The notes under the pieces are model-generated. The model had not been told where the DNA came from and did no database searches. It saw only the letters and a program-made list of their open reading frames with translations. Of a stretch of 11,645 nt of DNA, positions 1 to 6,519 are shown piece after piece. Position numbers and translations under genes: made by a program. Source of the stretch: JAUXFK01 sp034189035 (GTDB taxonomy: Bacteria; Desulfobacterota; UBA8473); contig JAXHVA010000119.1 of the NCBI GenBank assembly GCA_034189035.1, positions 1 to 11,645 on the forward strand, read 5' to 3'. The first letter of the stretch is position 1, and each line of letters starts with the position of its first letter.

Positions 1-252
1 TTCTGTAAGCTCTTGAATTCTTTGGTTAGCCAAGTTCGCCTGCTCTCTCGCTTCCCCAAGCAACTGTGCGGTCCTTCCAGCCTGTTGGCTTGCATTGACA
101 ATGCCATGCAAACTTTCAGTGTCAGTGACCCCAATCTTGCTCAGTTCGCCCAATAATTCATCAACATTTACCTCTGACGTTGTTTGCTCCGATGGTGTTT
201 CCGTGATCTCAGGAGATTCGGTTACCCCATTGTTGCCTGCATTTTCTTCCAT
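1..252 (-). CDS. Putative scaffolding / head-assembly protein, N-terminus (cut by left edge)
   Basis: An open frame of 84 codons starts at 252 and runs off the left edge. Its ATG follows a good ribosome site (AAGGAG, 6 bases upstream). The visible part is acidic and Ser/Thr/Glu-rich over about residues 1-28, followed by a helical Gln/Ala/Glu-rich stretch (about 48-84, e.g. QQAGRTAQLL) with coiled-coil character. No catalytic motif is seen. Position is the main argument: it is the next gene after portal and methyltransferase in the leftward morphogenesis operon, where many tailed phages encode a scaffold before the major capsid gene. Scaffolds are typically acidic, helical and poorly conserved, which fits. 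It could also be another head-assembly factor or capsid-associated protein. The CDS call is firm; the function is inferred from context and composition. Confidence 0.6.
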   Translation of the reverse strand, partial: MEENAGNNGVTESPEITETPSEQTTSEVNVDELLGELSKIGVTDTESLHGIVNASQQAGRTAQLLGEAREQANLANQRIQELTE

Positions 253-283
253 GTTCTTCTCCTTTTTGGTCGCTTCCTTTTTT

Positions 284-631
284 TTATGGTCGCTTCCGGT
301 TATTTTGCCTTCCTGTGGTCGGCGTTAAGCTTTTGTTGTACTTCTTTATGGCAAAGTGCTTTTCAGAAAACTTCATGGGGTCCATCAAAAACATTGTCAC
401 CTCATAAACCATCCTGTAAGCTCTTTGCCTGACATCCTTTTCCATTGCGCCCAGGTCAGTGAATTGTCGTGACAGCATGTCGTTTGTCATAATGCCCTGG
501 ATTAACAACAGAATATCTTTGTGAAACTCCCAGCCCGGCTCATCCTTAAGCCTTATGTACTGCTCAAGTCTTTGCCTGCTTACATCGTTGCTAAATATCT
601 GGTCAATAACTTGTATTAATTTTGCTCTCAT
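284..631 (-). CDS. Small hypothetical phage protein downstream of the methyltransferase
   Basis: 115 residues, not recognised. It is mostly helical, with a Met-rich centre (about residues 44-85, including GIMTNDMLSRQF and MVYEVTMFLMD) and a basic tail ending NNRKRP. There are no membrane spans or cysteine clusters. Its ATG at 631 has no Shine-Dalgarno sequence and is the third of three tandem 19-base copies of a start-codon segment. The first copy overlaps the methyltransferase stop, so translation is probably coupled. It lies between the methyltransferase and the scaffold-like gene, with 31 bases to the latter, so it is probably a head-assembly accessory or an uncharacterised structural-operon protein. 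The reading frame is well supported by length and operon spacing; the function is unknown. Confidence 0.72.
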   Translation of the reverse strand: MRAKLIQVIDQIFSNDVSRQRLEQYIRLKDEPGWEFHKDILLLIQGIMTNDMLSRQFTDLGAMEKDVRQRAYRMVYEVTMFLMDPMKFSEKHFAIKKYNKSLTPTTGRQNNRKRP

Positions 632-669
632 TTATTAATTTTGATCTCATTTTTCAATTTTGATCTCAT
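613..669 (-). repeat. Three tandem 19-base repeats, each carrying an ATG start
   Basis: Reading leftward, three head-to-tail copies begin at 669, 650 and 631, exactly 19 bases apart. Each opens with ATGAGA(T/G)CAAAATT. The period is not a multiple of three, so the three ATGs are in three different frames. The first ATG overlaps the methyltransferase TGA (ATGA, 669-666) and opens a 13-codon frame (MRSKLKNEIKINK) whose own TGA overlaps the third ATG (ATGA, 631-628). The second ATG opens a 15-codon frame. Only the third opens the 115-residue gene. This looks like a local duplication of the gene start, possibly producing a translational relay. Confidence 0.85.
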
Positions 670-1238
670 TTCAATAACACATCCATGGTTGCCTTGCTTA
701 TTAACCCAAAATCTAACTCAAACCCTGCCTTTTCTATTTGTTTCATCCACCAAAATGAACTCTTGACAGTCAAGTGCAAAGGCTCTTCTATCAAGTGAGG
801 GCCAAAATTATCGTCCTTCAATGATATGGATAAAAAACAGCATTTGTCCGCTTTCTTTCTAAATATAGCTAAAACAGTGTCAATATAACTCTCTGGAACG
901 TGTTCTAACACATCACAGCATGTTATAGCATCAACACGCTTAGGGTAAACAGACTCTTCCCATAACGCACCATGAATAAAGATATCTTTTAACCTTGGAT
1001 CAATCGCATTCTGGGCTATGTCAATGCCTGCGACATTCCATGACGGGTTTTTGATTTTAAGATCCCTCAAGAACCTCCCGGACCCACAGCCACAATCCAA
1101 GATGGACTTGACTTTTGCGTCCTTGAACCACTGAAAAATCGGGAGTCGCTTTAAGGCCATCCTACCAGGGGACACAGCCTTCTTATATTCCTGTGATTCC
1201 CATACCTTCTCATATTTTGTTTGCTCAGTTTGTTTCAT
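666..1238 (-). CDS. Class I SAM-dependent methyltransferase
   Basis: 190 residues with a Rossmann-type methyltransferase core. The glycine-rich SAM-binding motif I is ILDCGCGSG at residues 46-54. The acidic loop follows as GIDIA (71-75). The post-motif strand is DAITCCDVLEHVPE (103-116), with the DVLEHV signature common in small-molecule and UbiE/BioC-like methyltransferases. The methyl acceptor cannot be read from the sequence: no DPPY or NPPY motif of amino-methylating DNA enzymes and no PC motif of cytosine-5 enzymes is visible. The start ATG directly follows the portal stop (TAAATG, zero spacing), indicating coupled translation. Lying between portal and scaffold-like genes, it may modify a virion protein or a host or phage small molecule; this is inference. 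The family call is firm. Confidence 0.88.
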   Translation of the reverse strand: MKQTEQTKYEKVWESQEYKKAVSPGRMALKRLPIFQWFKDAKVKSILDCGCGSGRFLRDLKIKNPSWNVAGIDIAQNAIDPRLKDIFIHGALWEESVYPKRVDAITCCDVLEHVPESYIDTVLAIFRKKADKCCFLSISLKDDNFGPHLIEEPLHLTVKSSFWWMKQIEKAGFELDFGLISKATMDVLLK

Positions 1239-3158
1239 TTACTTCAACAAAGCCTTGACGACTTCCCTCTGGAGTGTTCTGTCATCGTCTTTTGCCGCCA
1301 AATTGTCTTGCAATGCGGCGTTCGCCATCTGCATTCGTGTTTGTTCCTGCATGGCCATTATTTGCTGCTGTTGGACCTCTTCAGGAGTATTGAGGAACTT
1401 ATTTGTTCCAGGAAAATCAAGCATTTCCAAAATGGACTTCATGAACTGGTATTGCTTTAAATATGGTGACCCAACCCACATTTGGGCATATTGAATCAGT
1501 TGCTGAGCACGGAACATCTTCCCTAAAGCAGGCTCCATAGCGGTATATCTTGCAGAGAAATCATAATCTACATGGTAATCACCTGACATCATTGGGGAAA
1601 AGTTTGTGTTTTGGCCCTGATTTATCTTTACTTCAAAATTAGGTGGTAGGTGGTAGGTGTTCAATCTCATCATATGCTTCAAAAAAGGCTGGAACCCTTG
1701 ATAATCCATGGTCATAAGCAACAATTTGGCCCTTGCTTGCCCTACTTTTTGAAGCGAGTACATTGTTCCCACGTGCTCTTGGCGGTTTGGAATAGACCCC
1801 ATGTTGTATTCAGTCTCCCCGGTCATTTCAGAAAGGGTGTCCTCGAAAAACTTCTCTTGCTCTCTGAAAATGCCAGTTTGTGACACATCAGGAGTTATAA
1901 TGGGTTCGATATCTCCCATATCTTCCACAGGCACCAGCCCAAATGGCTTCCAGATCAAGGATTCAGGATCAATGTCAGCAGATTCTCTGACCTTCATCAT
2001 TTGGTTTACCAGCATAATGACATTCTGGAACCTAGTGTTCCCGAGCGTATTGTATTGTTCCTGGACGTCTTTCCCAAGTCGTATCAAGCCAACATCCCAA
2101 AATAGCTCAGGATGCGGGTATGCTGATATCTTGAAGAATGGCCTGGTTCCATATTTGTTTTTCTGTATTGACAATAAGGTCTTGTAGTTTCCAATGTGAA
2201 AGATTGCCTCAGATTCAGTTCCTTTTATCTTAATTCCTGATCCAATCTCATAGGGAGTTTCATCTTCAGGGAAAATATGCCTTCCATAACCCTCTATAAT
2301 ATCAACATTCGGGGTGTTGTACTCGGACTGAAGCTCTTCCTGATATACACCTTCAATGCTTAAAGACTTGGCAAAAGCTTCTCCTGCATCGTTCCCCGTG
2401 GATGTATAAGATGATTCACTTGACCTTACTTTGCTGCTCCAGCCTAGGTTGTCTATGTTCCGGAAAACGCCTTTATCGGCCATGGATTTTATGTAATCGA
2501 TAGATCTCTCATACACACAGAACACAAACGGCATTTTTTGGATTGATTTGTAATGAGGATGAGGAATGAAGGTCTTGTTATGCAAAACTTCAGAGTATGG
2601 TTGCTCATAAACAACCTGTGGCTCTTCTACCAGCCTGTCAAAATAAGAAACTCCGACAATTCTTCCCATTTCGTCAAACTGAGGCATAGGGATTGTGATT
2701 CTTCTGGGTGTAATGCGCTCTTCCTTGCGCCAGTACATCTTGGTTATACCAGTTCCCCAGGCTAAAGCATTGAACATCCACGTCAAGTGGTGAAAATACC
2801 CACCACCATGATCATCTATGGAGTTCAAATTCTCCAATTGGTAGTTAAGAAGGCCCTCTACACGTTGAGCACGGTCTACATCACGCCCTTTTCTTGGCCT
2901 TACACCCACCAAGTTTGAAGGACCACCCTGATATAACTGCTCCATAAACCTGGCCAGTATGTTTTGAACCCTTGGCATGAGCTTGTTGAACGTCATATTG
3001 TAGGCTAATGGGTATTCGTTTTCGTTTCTATACCCAAGATAATACTCCATGTCCTCATTGTAGGCTTCCCGCATATAACTGTTCAGTCTGTATTGATGCT
3101 CATAAGCCTTCAGAAAGGCTTTAAATGACGCCAGTTCGTTTTCGGACATTTCAGACAT
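1239..3158 (-). CDS. Portal protein (P22-like)
   Basis: 639 residues. The portal is the dodecameric ring at the capsid vertex through which DNA is packaged and ejected. The N-terminal third contains a conserved-looking block around residues 120-150 (YFHHLTWMFNALAWGTGITK, then MYW) that resembles the region of podovirus/P22-type portals where the chain enters the wing and stem. The C-terminal part is Gln/Met-rich and helical (about 600-639: QQQQIMAMQEQTRMQM), as expected for a crown or barrel. Length fits the P22-like family (roughly 600-750). The start at 3158 has an AGGTGG ribosome site about 9 bases upstream; a second in-frame Met lies three codons later. It is the first gene after the 3412-3449 terminator. 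The true upstream sequence is displaced by the assembly gap; after collapsing the duplicate, the gene is intact. Confidence 0.85.
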   Translation of the reverse strand: MSEMSENELASFKAFLKAYEHQYRLNSYMREAYNEDMEYYLGYRNENEYPLAYNMTFNKLMPRVQNILARFMEQLYQGGPSNLVGVRPRKGRDVDRAQRVEGLLNYQLENLNSIDDHGGGYFHHLTWMFNALAWGTGITKMYWRKEERITPRRITIPMPQFDEMGRIVGVSYFDRLVEEPQVVYEQPYSEVLHNKTFIPHPHYKSIQKMPFVFCVYERSIDYIKSMADKGVFRNIDNLGWSSKVRSSESSYTSTGNDAGEAFAKSLSIEGVYQEELQSEYNTPNVDIIEGYGRHIFPEDETPYEIGSGIKIKGTESEAIFHIGNYKTLLSIQKNKYGTRPFFKISAYPHPELFWDVGLIRLGKDVQEQYNTLGNTRFQNVIMLVNQMMKVRESADIDPESLIWKPFGLVPVEDMGDIEPIITPDVSQTGIFREQEKFFEDTLSEMTGETEYNMGSIPNRQEHVGTMYSLQKVGQARAKLLLMTMDYQGFQPFLKHMMRLNTYHLPPNFEVKINQGQNTNFSPMMSGDYHVDYDFSARYTAMEPALGKMFRAQQLIQYAQMWVGSPYLKQYQFMKSILEMLDFPGTNKFLNTPEEVQQQQIMAMQEQTRMQMANAALQDNLAAKDDDRTLQREVVKALLK

Positions 3159-3185
3159 TCACAAACCACCTAAGTTGGATGTTTT
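3065..3185. repeat. Left copy of a 121-base exact direct repeat flanking the N gap
   Basis: These 121 bases are identical to 3286-3406 (offset 221). The unit contains the first 31 codons of the portal gene and 27 bases upstream. It ends exactly at the first N. Such an exact, k-mer-sized overlap at both sides of an N run is what appears when two overlapping contig ends, or the two ends of a circular contig, are joined without being merged. Confidence 0.9.
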
Positions 3186-3285
3186 NNNNNNNNNNNNNNN
3201 NNNNNNNNNNNNNNNNNNNNNNNNNNNNNNNNNNNNNNNNNNNNNNNNNNNNNNNNNNNNNNNNNNNNNNNNNNNNNNNNNNNNN
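3186..3285. other. Assembly gap of exactly 100 N
   Basis: The run is exactly 100 N, the conventional placeholder for a gap of unknown size. Together with the 121-base repeats on either side it marks a scaffold join, not a measured distance. Frames that cross it are meaningless. Confidence 0.97.
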
Positions 3286-3406
3286 CTTCCCGCATATAAC
3301 TGTTCAGTCTGTATTGATGCTCATAAGCCTTCAGAAAGGCTTTAAATGACGCCAGTTCGTTTTCGGACATTTCAGACATTCACAAACCACCTAAGTTGGA
3401 TGTTTT
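3286..3406. repeat. Right copy of the 121-base direct repeat
   Basis: Identical to 3065-3185. It begins at the first base after the N run and ends at 3406; beyond it the sequence continues uniquely into the terminator at 3412. If the two copies are collapsed, the portal start lies 33 bases downstream of the terminator T-run, a normal arrangement. Confidence 0.9.
3287..3379 (-). pseudogene. Duplicated first 31 codons of the portal gene (likely assembly artefact)
   Basis: Codes for the same MSEMSENELASF... N-terminus as the full portal and stops at the N gap after 31 residues (ending NSYMRE). The ribosome site (AGGTGG) is also duplicated. This is almost certainly the same locus seen twice at an unmerged contig join, not a second portal gene. 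A real duplication would need reads that span it. Confidence 0.85.
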
Positions 3407-3411
3407 CACAC

Positions 3412-3449
3412 AAAAAAAGCCCCACCAGAATCACATCCTGATAGGGCTT
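3412..3449 (-). terminator. Strong intrinsic terminator, leftward, between the YezD-like gene and portal
   Basis: Leftward RNA folds into a 12-base-pair stem: AAGCCCTATCAG pairs with CTGGTGGGGCTT (two G-U pairs), with a 9-base loop GATGTGATT, followed by a run of T (3418-3412 read leftward). It is placed just after the stop of the 3484-3663 gene and about 30 bases before the portal start in the collapsed sequence. It would attenuate transcription from the terminase genes into the portal operon unless read-through or antitermination occurs. Confidence 0.82.
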
Positions 3450-3483
3450 CTATATATATTTTATAGAGTAGGTCCCTTTTTTG

Positions 3484-3663
3484 TTATTTTTCGATCTTTA
3501 TTGTCTCGTTTTTATTTACGGATGATATGCCACCCTTAAAAAAGTTGACCGTAATATGACCCACTTTTCTTGATTCTACCCATTCTTCCATTATCTTACA
3601 TACTTTATCTATCTGTGTCAAGCTTTTTTTGTTTTGCACCAAGATTTTGTTATTTCCTTGCAT
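3484..3663 (-). CDS. Small YezD-like (DUF2292-type) phage protein
   Basis: 59 residues from the ATG at 3663. That start overlaps the end of the terminase gene by 14 bases and follows AGGTGAT, which matches the extended anti-Shine-Dalgarno pairing; a GTG at 3669 is the alternative. The C-terminal half, from MEEW through GHITVNFFKGGISSVNKNETI, has the short beta pattern of small YezD-like proteins: glycine, an alternating hydrophobic strand (ITVNF), a turn (KGG), a second strand (ISSVNK), and a short Thr-Ile ending. Such proteins occur in bacteria and near phage terminase genes, but their function is not known. The family link is from memory of the pattern, so moderate. The gene is followed directly by the terminator at 3412-3449. 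Confidence 0.6.
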   Translation of the reverse strand: MQGNNKILVQNKKSLTQIDKVCKIMEEWVESRKVGHITVNFFKGGISSVNKNETIKIEK

Positions 3664-5161
3664 AATCACCTACATATGGCCCATATCTCTTCGCCCCTCC
3701 ATAACTCGTAAGTCCCCATTTTGGCCTCTTCCGCTCCATGCCTTTCTTGATCTTTCTGCTTTTGCTCTGAAGAATGTATTTCAAGCACACGGGGTAGTCA
3801 GACCACTTTGGGTCAGGCTCGCCTTTGATTGCTTCGCCCTTCCTTGCCCAATAATGATTTCTCAAGCACGTTCTCAAAGACTTGCAGTTCTCCCGGATAA
3901 ACACCCTTGGATGATCAGGAGCGTCCCTTGACTTTCCATTGAAGAAGTCGTTCACGATGCTAATGCCGACTCCAGGTTGCTTATTGTACCCCTCAGTCAG
4001 CATAATGCCACAATGCCTGAACTCTTCCCAAGCGTTGAACCCTGTAATGAAAGCATTGTTCTTGTCCTTCATTTTGGGCTCACCGTACCGCCTGATTTTC
4101 AATCGCCTCCAGCCTTCGATCTCCCTTATCATGGAAGACAACTGCAAAATGGTTTTCCCTTTCCCGACTTCAGGGGCCATCTCATCCCACACAATCACGT
4201 CCCCCTTGTTCGGGCCTGACTTGTACTCAAATGTCCACAATATGGCCGGCGGCTTGCTCTGGTGCCAGTCTATCGCAAACTCAAACAACACGTCATCATC
4301 GAACGGAACCTCAAAGTCATACGGCAACAAATGACCTCTCTTAGTCTCAGGGTCCCATATCTCATCCTGAAACCCCGGATGAACAAGCTCTCCCCATGTA
4401 GGATAGTCCCCATACAACTGGATCTTCAGTTGCCGCTCAGTCTTTCCCTTGCTGAACCGCTTGACATACTCCTGAGTGATTGCCGGATTGTCCATCATGG
4501 CCGCCCTGACAACATAAATGTCCTTGTCCTCTCCAGACTCGAACGGCTCAACCAGCTTAAACTTAGTCCAGGAAGGCCCCCTGCCATCCTCAAACGGAGG
4601 CGTGAAACTGTGCAAAATTTTGCCACCACCCTTTGCAGTACGAAGACCACGCTTTGACTCATCATAAACAGCATGGTCAGCCTCTTCATCGCACGCCAAA
4701 ATGTCAAAGTTCGTCCCTGAATGTAACTTCTTCTTCTGCTCAGACGTCTGAAAGAATAAGATCGACCCATTGTTGAATGTAACCGCCCGATCATCCCGAG
4801 ACCACAAACTTTTGATCTCAGAAGCAGGCAACATAGGACCAATCTCTTCATCTGTCTTGGGGTTGTAAAAAGGCTTCAAGGCAGTCTCTGTGAAAATCTT
4901 CTCCAAGCCATGCTCAAAATCGTTGATCAAGATCTTCGTGTTCAAAGGTGGAGGCGCAAGCTGGAACGGATGAACCCCAAGAGCCAAACAAATCAGGTTC
5001 CAGTACAACAGCCTGGTCTTGCCTGCACCGTTCCCGGCAACAAATACAATCTCCCAATGAGTCCCAACAGCGTTGATAAACTCCACCTGCTTGCCATAAA
5101 ACATCGTCCTCCACTTAAACAATGGAAGCCAATCTGTGGGGATGTCTACGTTCCTAGCCAT
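3650..5161 (-). CDS. terL: Terminase large subunit (packaging ATPase and nuclease)
   Basis: 503 residues. This is the motor that docks on the portal, pumps DNA into the prohead and cuts the concatemer. The ATPase domain has a Walker A loop AGNGAGKT at residues 42-49, in the deviant form usual for terminases. Walker B is FDILACDEE (152-160), with D158 and the catalytic glutamate E159. SFTPP (185-189) matches the coupling motif position. The C-terminal nuclease domain (about 285-480) starts with FEFAIDWHQ, where D298 is the likely first metal-binding acid; VIVWDEMAP (D326) is a candidate second. A basic tail (KSRKIKKGMERKRPK) follows. Length is typical. The start at 5161 has GGATGAG just upstream. 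It lies 12 bases after the preceding small gene, in one leftward operon. Confidence 0.95.
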   Translation of the reverse strand: MARNVDIPTDWLPLFKWRTMFYGKQVEFINAVGTHWEIVFVAGNGAGKTRLLYWNLICLALGVHPFQLAPPPLNTKILINDFEHGLEKIFTETALKPFYNPKTDEEIGPMLPASEIKSLWSRDDRAVTFNNGSILFFQTSEQKKKLHSGTNFDILACDEEADHAVYDESKRGLRTAKGGGKILHSFTPPFEDGRGPSWTKFKLVEPFESGEDKDIYVVRAAMMDNPAITQEYVKRFSKGKTERQLKIQLYGDYPTWGELVHPGFQDEIWDPETKRGHLLPYDFEVPFDDDVLFEFAIDWHQSKPPAILWTFEYKSGPNKGDVIVWDEMAPEVGKGKTILQLSSMIREIEGWRRLKIRRYGEPKMKDKNNAFITGFNAWEEFRHCGIMLTEGYNKQPGVGISIVNDFFNGKSRDAPDHPRVFIRENCKSLRTCLRNHYWARKGEAIKGEPDPKWSDYPVCLKYILQSKSRKIKKGMERKRPKWGLTSYGGAKRYGPYVGDYARK

Positions 5162-5173
5162 ATCTCATCCAAC

Positions 5174-5458
5174 CTAATAACCACGATCACAGTAACCACA
5201 TAATATTTCTGATGTTGTAGGCTTGCCACACTTATCACAAACTCTATTCACCAGTATCTCAGCCTTAAGCGTGTCCTCAGGGTAGTTGACATCAACAAAC
5301 TCACACACATGAGACAACTCCTCCCTTATACTCGTCCCAGGAAGCTCATGCCCCAACATCTTGTAATATATCGCCCTCACATCGTCAAGATCCAACTCAA
5401 CACCACCAATCACAACCTTGCCGTTGAGAATCGCCTCTATGTGCTTAGGCATCTCCAT
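5174..5458 (-). CDS. Small zinc-ribbon protein
   Basis: 94 residues from the ATG at 5458, chosen because it overlaps the preceding gene by 14 bases and follows GGGGT; the longer frame to 5515 would overlap by 71 bases without a better ribosome site. The N-terminal part (residues 1-70) has mixed helix and strand with no known motif. The C-terminus holds a clear CxxC-x9-CxxC pattern (C74, C77, C87, C90: VCDKC...LCGYC), a treble-clef or zinc-ribbon metal site. It is immediately upstream of terL in the operon. Such small Zn proteins next to terminase genes are frequent in phages but their role is not known; DNA binding or assembly assistance is a guess. Confidence 0.75.
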   Translation of the reverse strand: MEMPKHIEAILNGKVVIGGVELDLDDVRAIYYKMLGHELPGTSIREELSHVCEFVDVNYPEDTLKAEILVNRVCDKCGKPTTSEILCGYCDRGY

Positions 5459-5783
5459 AACTGAACCCCAAACCGTCAAAATCACCCTTCTCAATTCGCT
5501 TTCTTTCCAAATCAATTTGACTCACGCCCAAACTACCCTCCAGCTTGGAAACTTCTGGTGTATGTTCCTCCATGTTTTTGAGCTTCTCAATGGTACATGG
5601 ATCAGGCCCAAACGTAGGACCTTCAATGCACCTCCGATGGCATTTTAGCCATTCATCTGCCCGGACTTCAATAATGTACTTCCGGCCCTTATCGTCACGA
5701 GCACCGCCAGTGTTGATATATCTTCCCCTGTCATCCTGGAAAACAGCCGATGAACCACACTTGCATTTTAGTTCGATTCTCAT
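5445..5783 (-). CDS. Small cysteine-rich hypothetical protein
   Basis: 112 residues, preceded by a consensus ribosome site GGAGG 5 bases from the ATG. It opens with CKCGSSAVF (C7, C9) and has a second cluster EWLKCHRRC (C48, H49, C52), a plausible split zinc site. The remainder is hydrophilic, with a helical part (about 64-98, LKNMEEHTPEVSKLEG and DLERKRIEKG). It overlaps the next gene by 14 bases (TTATGG...CCTAA junction), showing coupled translation. Not recognised as a named family. The CDS is well supported by ribosome site and operon fit. Confidence 0.75.
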   Translation of the reverse strand: MRIELKCKCGSSAVFQDDRGRYINTGGARDDKGRKYIIEVRADEWLKCHRRCIEGPTFGPDPCTIEKLKNMEEHTPEVSKLEGSLGVSQIDLERKRIEKGDFDGLGFSYGDA

Positions 5784-5800
5784 AATGCCTCCGAATTGGG

Positions 5801-6025
5801 TTATGTTTGCAACGACAACGTAACTGTATCACCCTGGCATGTGCCAGTCCACCAATTATAATAATAATATGGAGGCTCAATAAAAACAGGGTACGGCATT
5901 GGCCTTGTCTCAGGCTCCCTGAACATACTGGACAAGGCCTCCTTTAACTCCTTGGCCTCTTCTATGCTAAGAGATATAACATGATCATTGATTTTGATCT
6001 CAACCTTTTCTATTTTTACTGCCAT
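5801..6025 (-). CDS. Small hypothetical phage protein
   Basis: 74 residues with ribosome site AAAGGAT about 7 bases before the ATG. Residues 1-36 form an amphipathic strand-strand-helix (VEIKINDHVISLSIEEAKEL, then KEALSSMF) typical of many tiny phage proteins. Residues 37-74 are Pro- and aromatic-rich (FIEPPYYYYNWW) and end in a Thr-rich segment. No signal peptide or membrane span. It is the first gene after the large non-coding interval and heads a cluster of three small proteins leading to terL. Function unknown. Confidence 0.68.
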   Translation of the reverse strand: MAVKIEKVEIKINDHVISLSIEEAKELKEALSSMFREPETRPMPYPVFIEPPYYYYNWWTGTCQGDTVTLSLQT

Positions 6026-6053
6026 ACGATATCCTTTCTGAAATTGGGTTTTT

Positions 6054-6095
6054 AAAAAAAATCCGTGAGGGGTAAGTATAATACTAATGGACCCC
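6054..6095 (-). terminator. Weak candidate terminator, leftward
   Basis: Read leftward, GGGGT (6095-6091) can pair with ACCCC (6073-6069), enclosing the perfect short palindrome AGTAT-T-ATACT (6085-6075) with an asymmetric internal loop. Eight T follow (6061-6054), but 7 bases past the stem, further than usual. It could reduce read-through from terS into the 6025 gene, or it may be chance in a low-complexity stretch. Confidence 0.3.
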
Positions 6096-6115
6096 CTTCC
6101 CTTCGCACCCCCCCC
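6092..6115 (-). other. G-quadruplex-type G-rich tract on the leftward strand
   Basis: The top strand has five C, TT, three C, TTCGCA, eight C. The leftward strand therefore reads G8-TGCGAA-G3-AA-G5, which satisfies the G3+ N1-7 pattern four times (the G8 run counts as two). It lies in the leader of the 6025 gene, so it could form in leftward RNA or in displaced DNA. Only the pattern is seen; folding is inferred. Confidence 0.5.
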
Positions 6116-6119
6116 TTGT

Positions 6120-6136
6120 TTTTGCTCAATTTAACT
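6120..6136 (-). promoter_or_regulatory. AGYTAAA tandem heptad site A
   Basis: Read leftward: AGTTAAA, TTG, AGCAAAA. One of five sites sharing two AGYTAAA-like heptads 10 bases apart. Located in the non-coding interval between terS and the 6025 gene. Likely protein-binding site; regulator unknown. Confidence 0.55.
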
Positions 6137-6192
6137 AACTTTGCCCAACTAAAACCCTCTAAACTCTACTACTCTACGACGGAGCAACCGCA

Positions 6193-6219
6193 CTTAGCTC
6201 AATTAGCTTAATCGTAGCT
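6193..6219 (-). promoter_or_regulatory. AGYTAAA tandem heptad site D (possibly three heptads)
   Basis: Read leftward: AGCTACG, then AGCTAAT, then AGCTAAG, spaced 11 and 9 bases. It shares the flank CGATTAAG(C/T)TAA with site E at 7373-7389, which strengthens common origin or common function. Confidence 0.55.
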
Positions 6220-6519
6220 CACTCTCACTCATCATGTCCCAATCAGCCTGTACTGAGCTAACCCAAACATACCGTTTTGGCCTCAAATCTGGCACAATCA
6301 CACCGAATAGTGACCCAATCGCACAGAGTAGACCTGGACCCATACCGCCTACATTATAAGATACGGAATGGCACAACTTGTGACATATAACTATGCTTAA
6401 CATTGTTTAATACCCAGTGATCTCGGTGGTTTAGGTTGTTTGGTTTACATAATGTATATTATAGGACGTTGTAGTAATATCAATGACTTACGGGGAGAAT
6501 ATCTGTGACACCGGGCGGA

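Larger units (their letters stand above)
6026..6519. other. Non-coding interval between terS and the next leftward gene
   Basis: 494 bases without a frame I can support. A 66-codon leftward frame (6403-6203) and a 41-codon rightward frame (from 6234) both lack ribosome sites. What it does hold: a poly-C tract and G-quadruplex-type sequence on the leftward strand (6092-6115), a weak hairpin followed by eight T on that strand (6095-6054), two copies of the AGYTAAA tandem motif (6120-6136, 6193-6208), short ACTCT-type repeats (about 6155-6175), and a leftward TATAAT at 6463-6458 without a good -35. No tRNA-like cloverleaf was seen. In a packaging region such a gap could contain a cos or pac site, but nothing in the sequence proves it. 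Confidence 0.7.

Noticed and set aside
267..297. Direct repeat TGGTCGCTTCC near the end of the 115-residue gene
   Set aside because: Only 11 bases, two copies, partly in the coding end; no known role and possibly chance.
3125..3349. Frames running through the N gap
   Set aside because: They depend on an arbitrary 100-base placeholder and are antisense to portal.
6203..6403. 66-codon leftward frame in the terS gap
   Set aside because: No ribosome site, odd composition and no recognisable pattern; crosses heptad site D.
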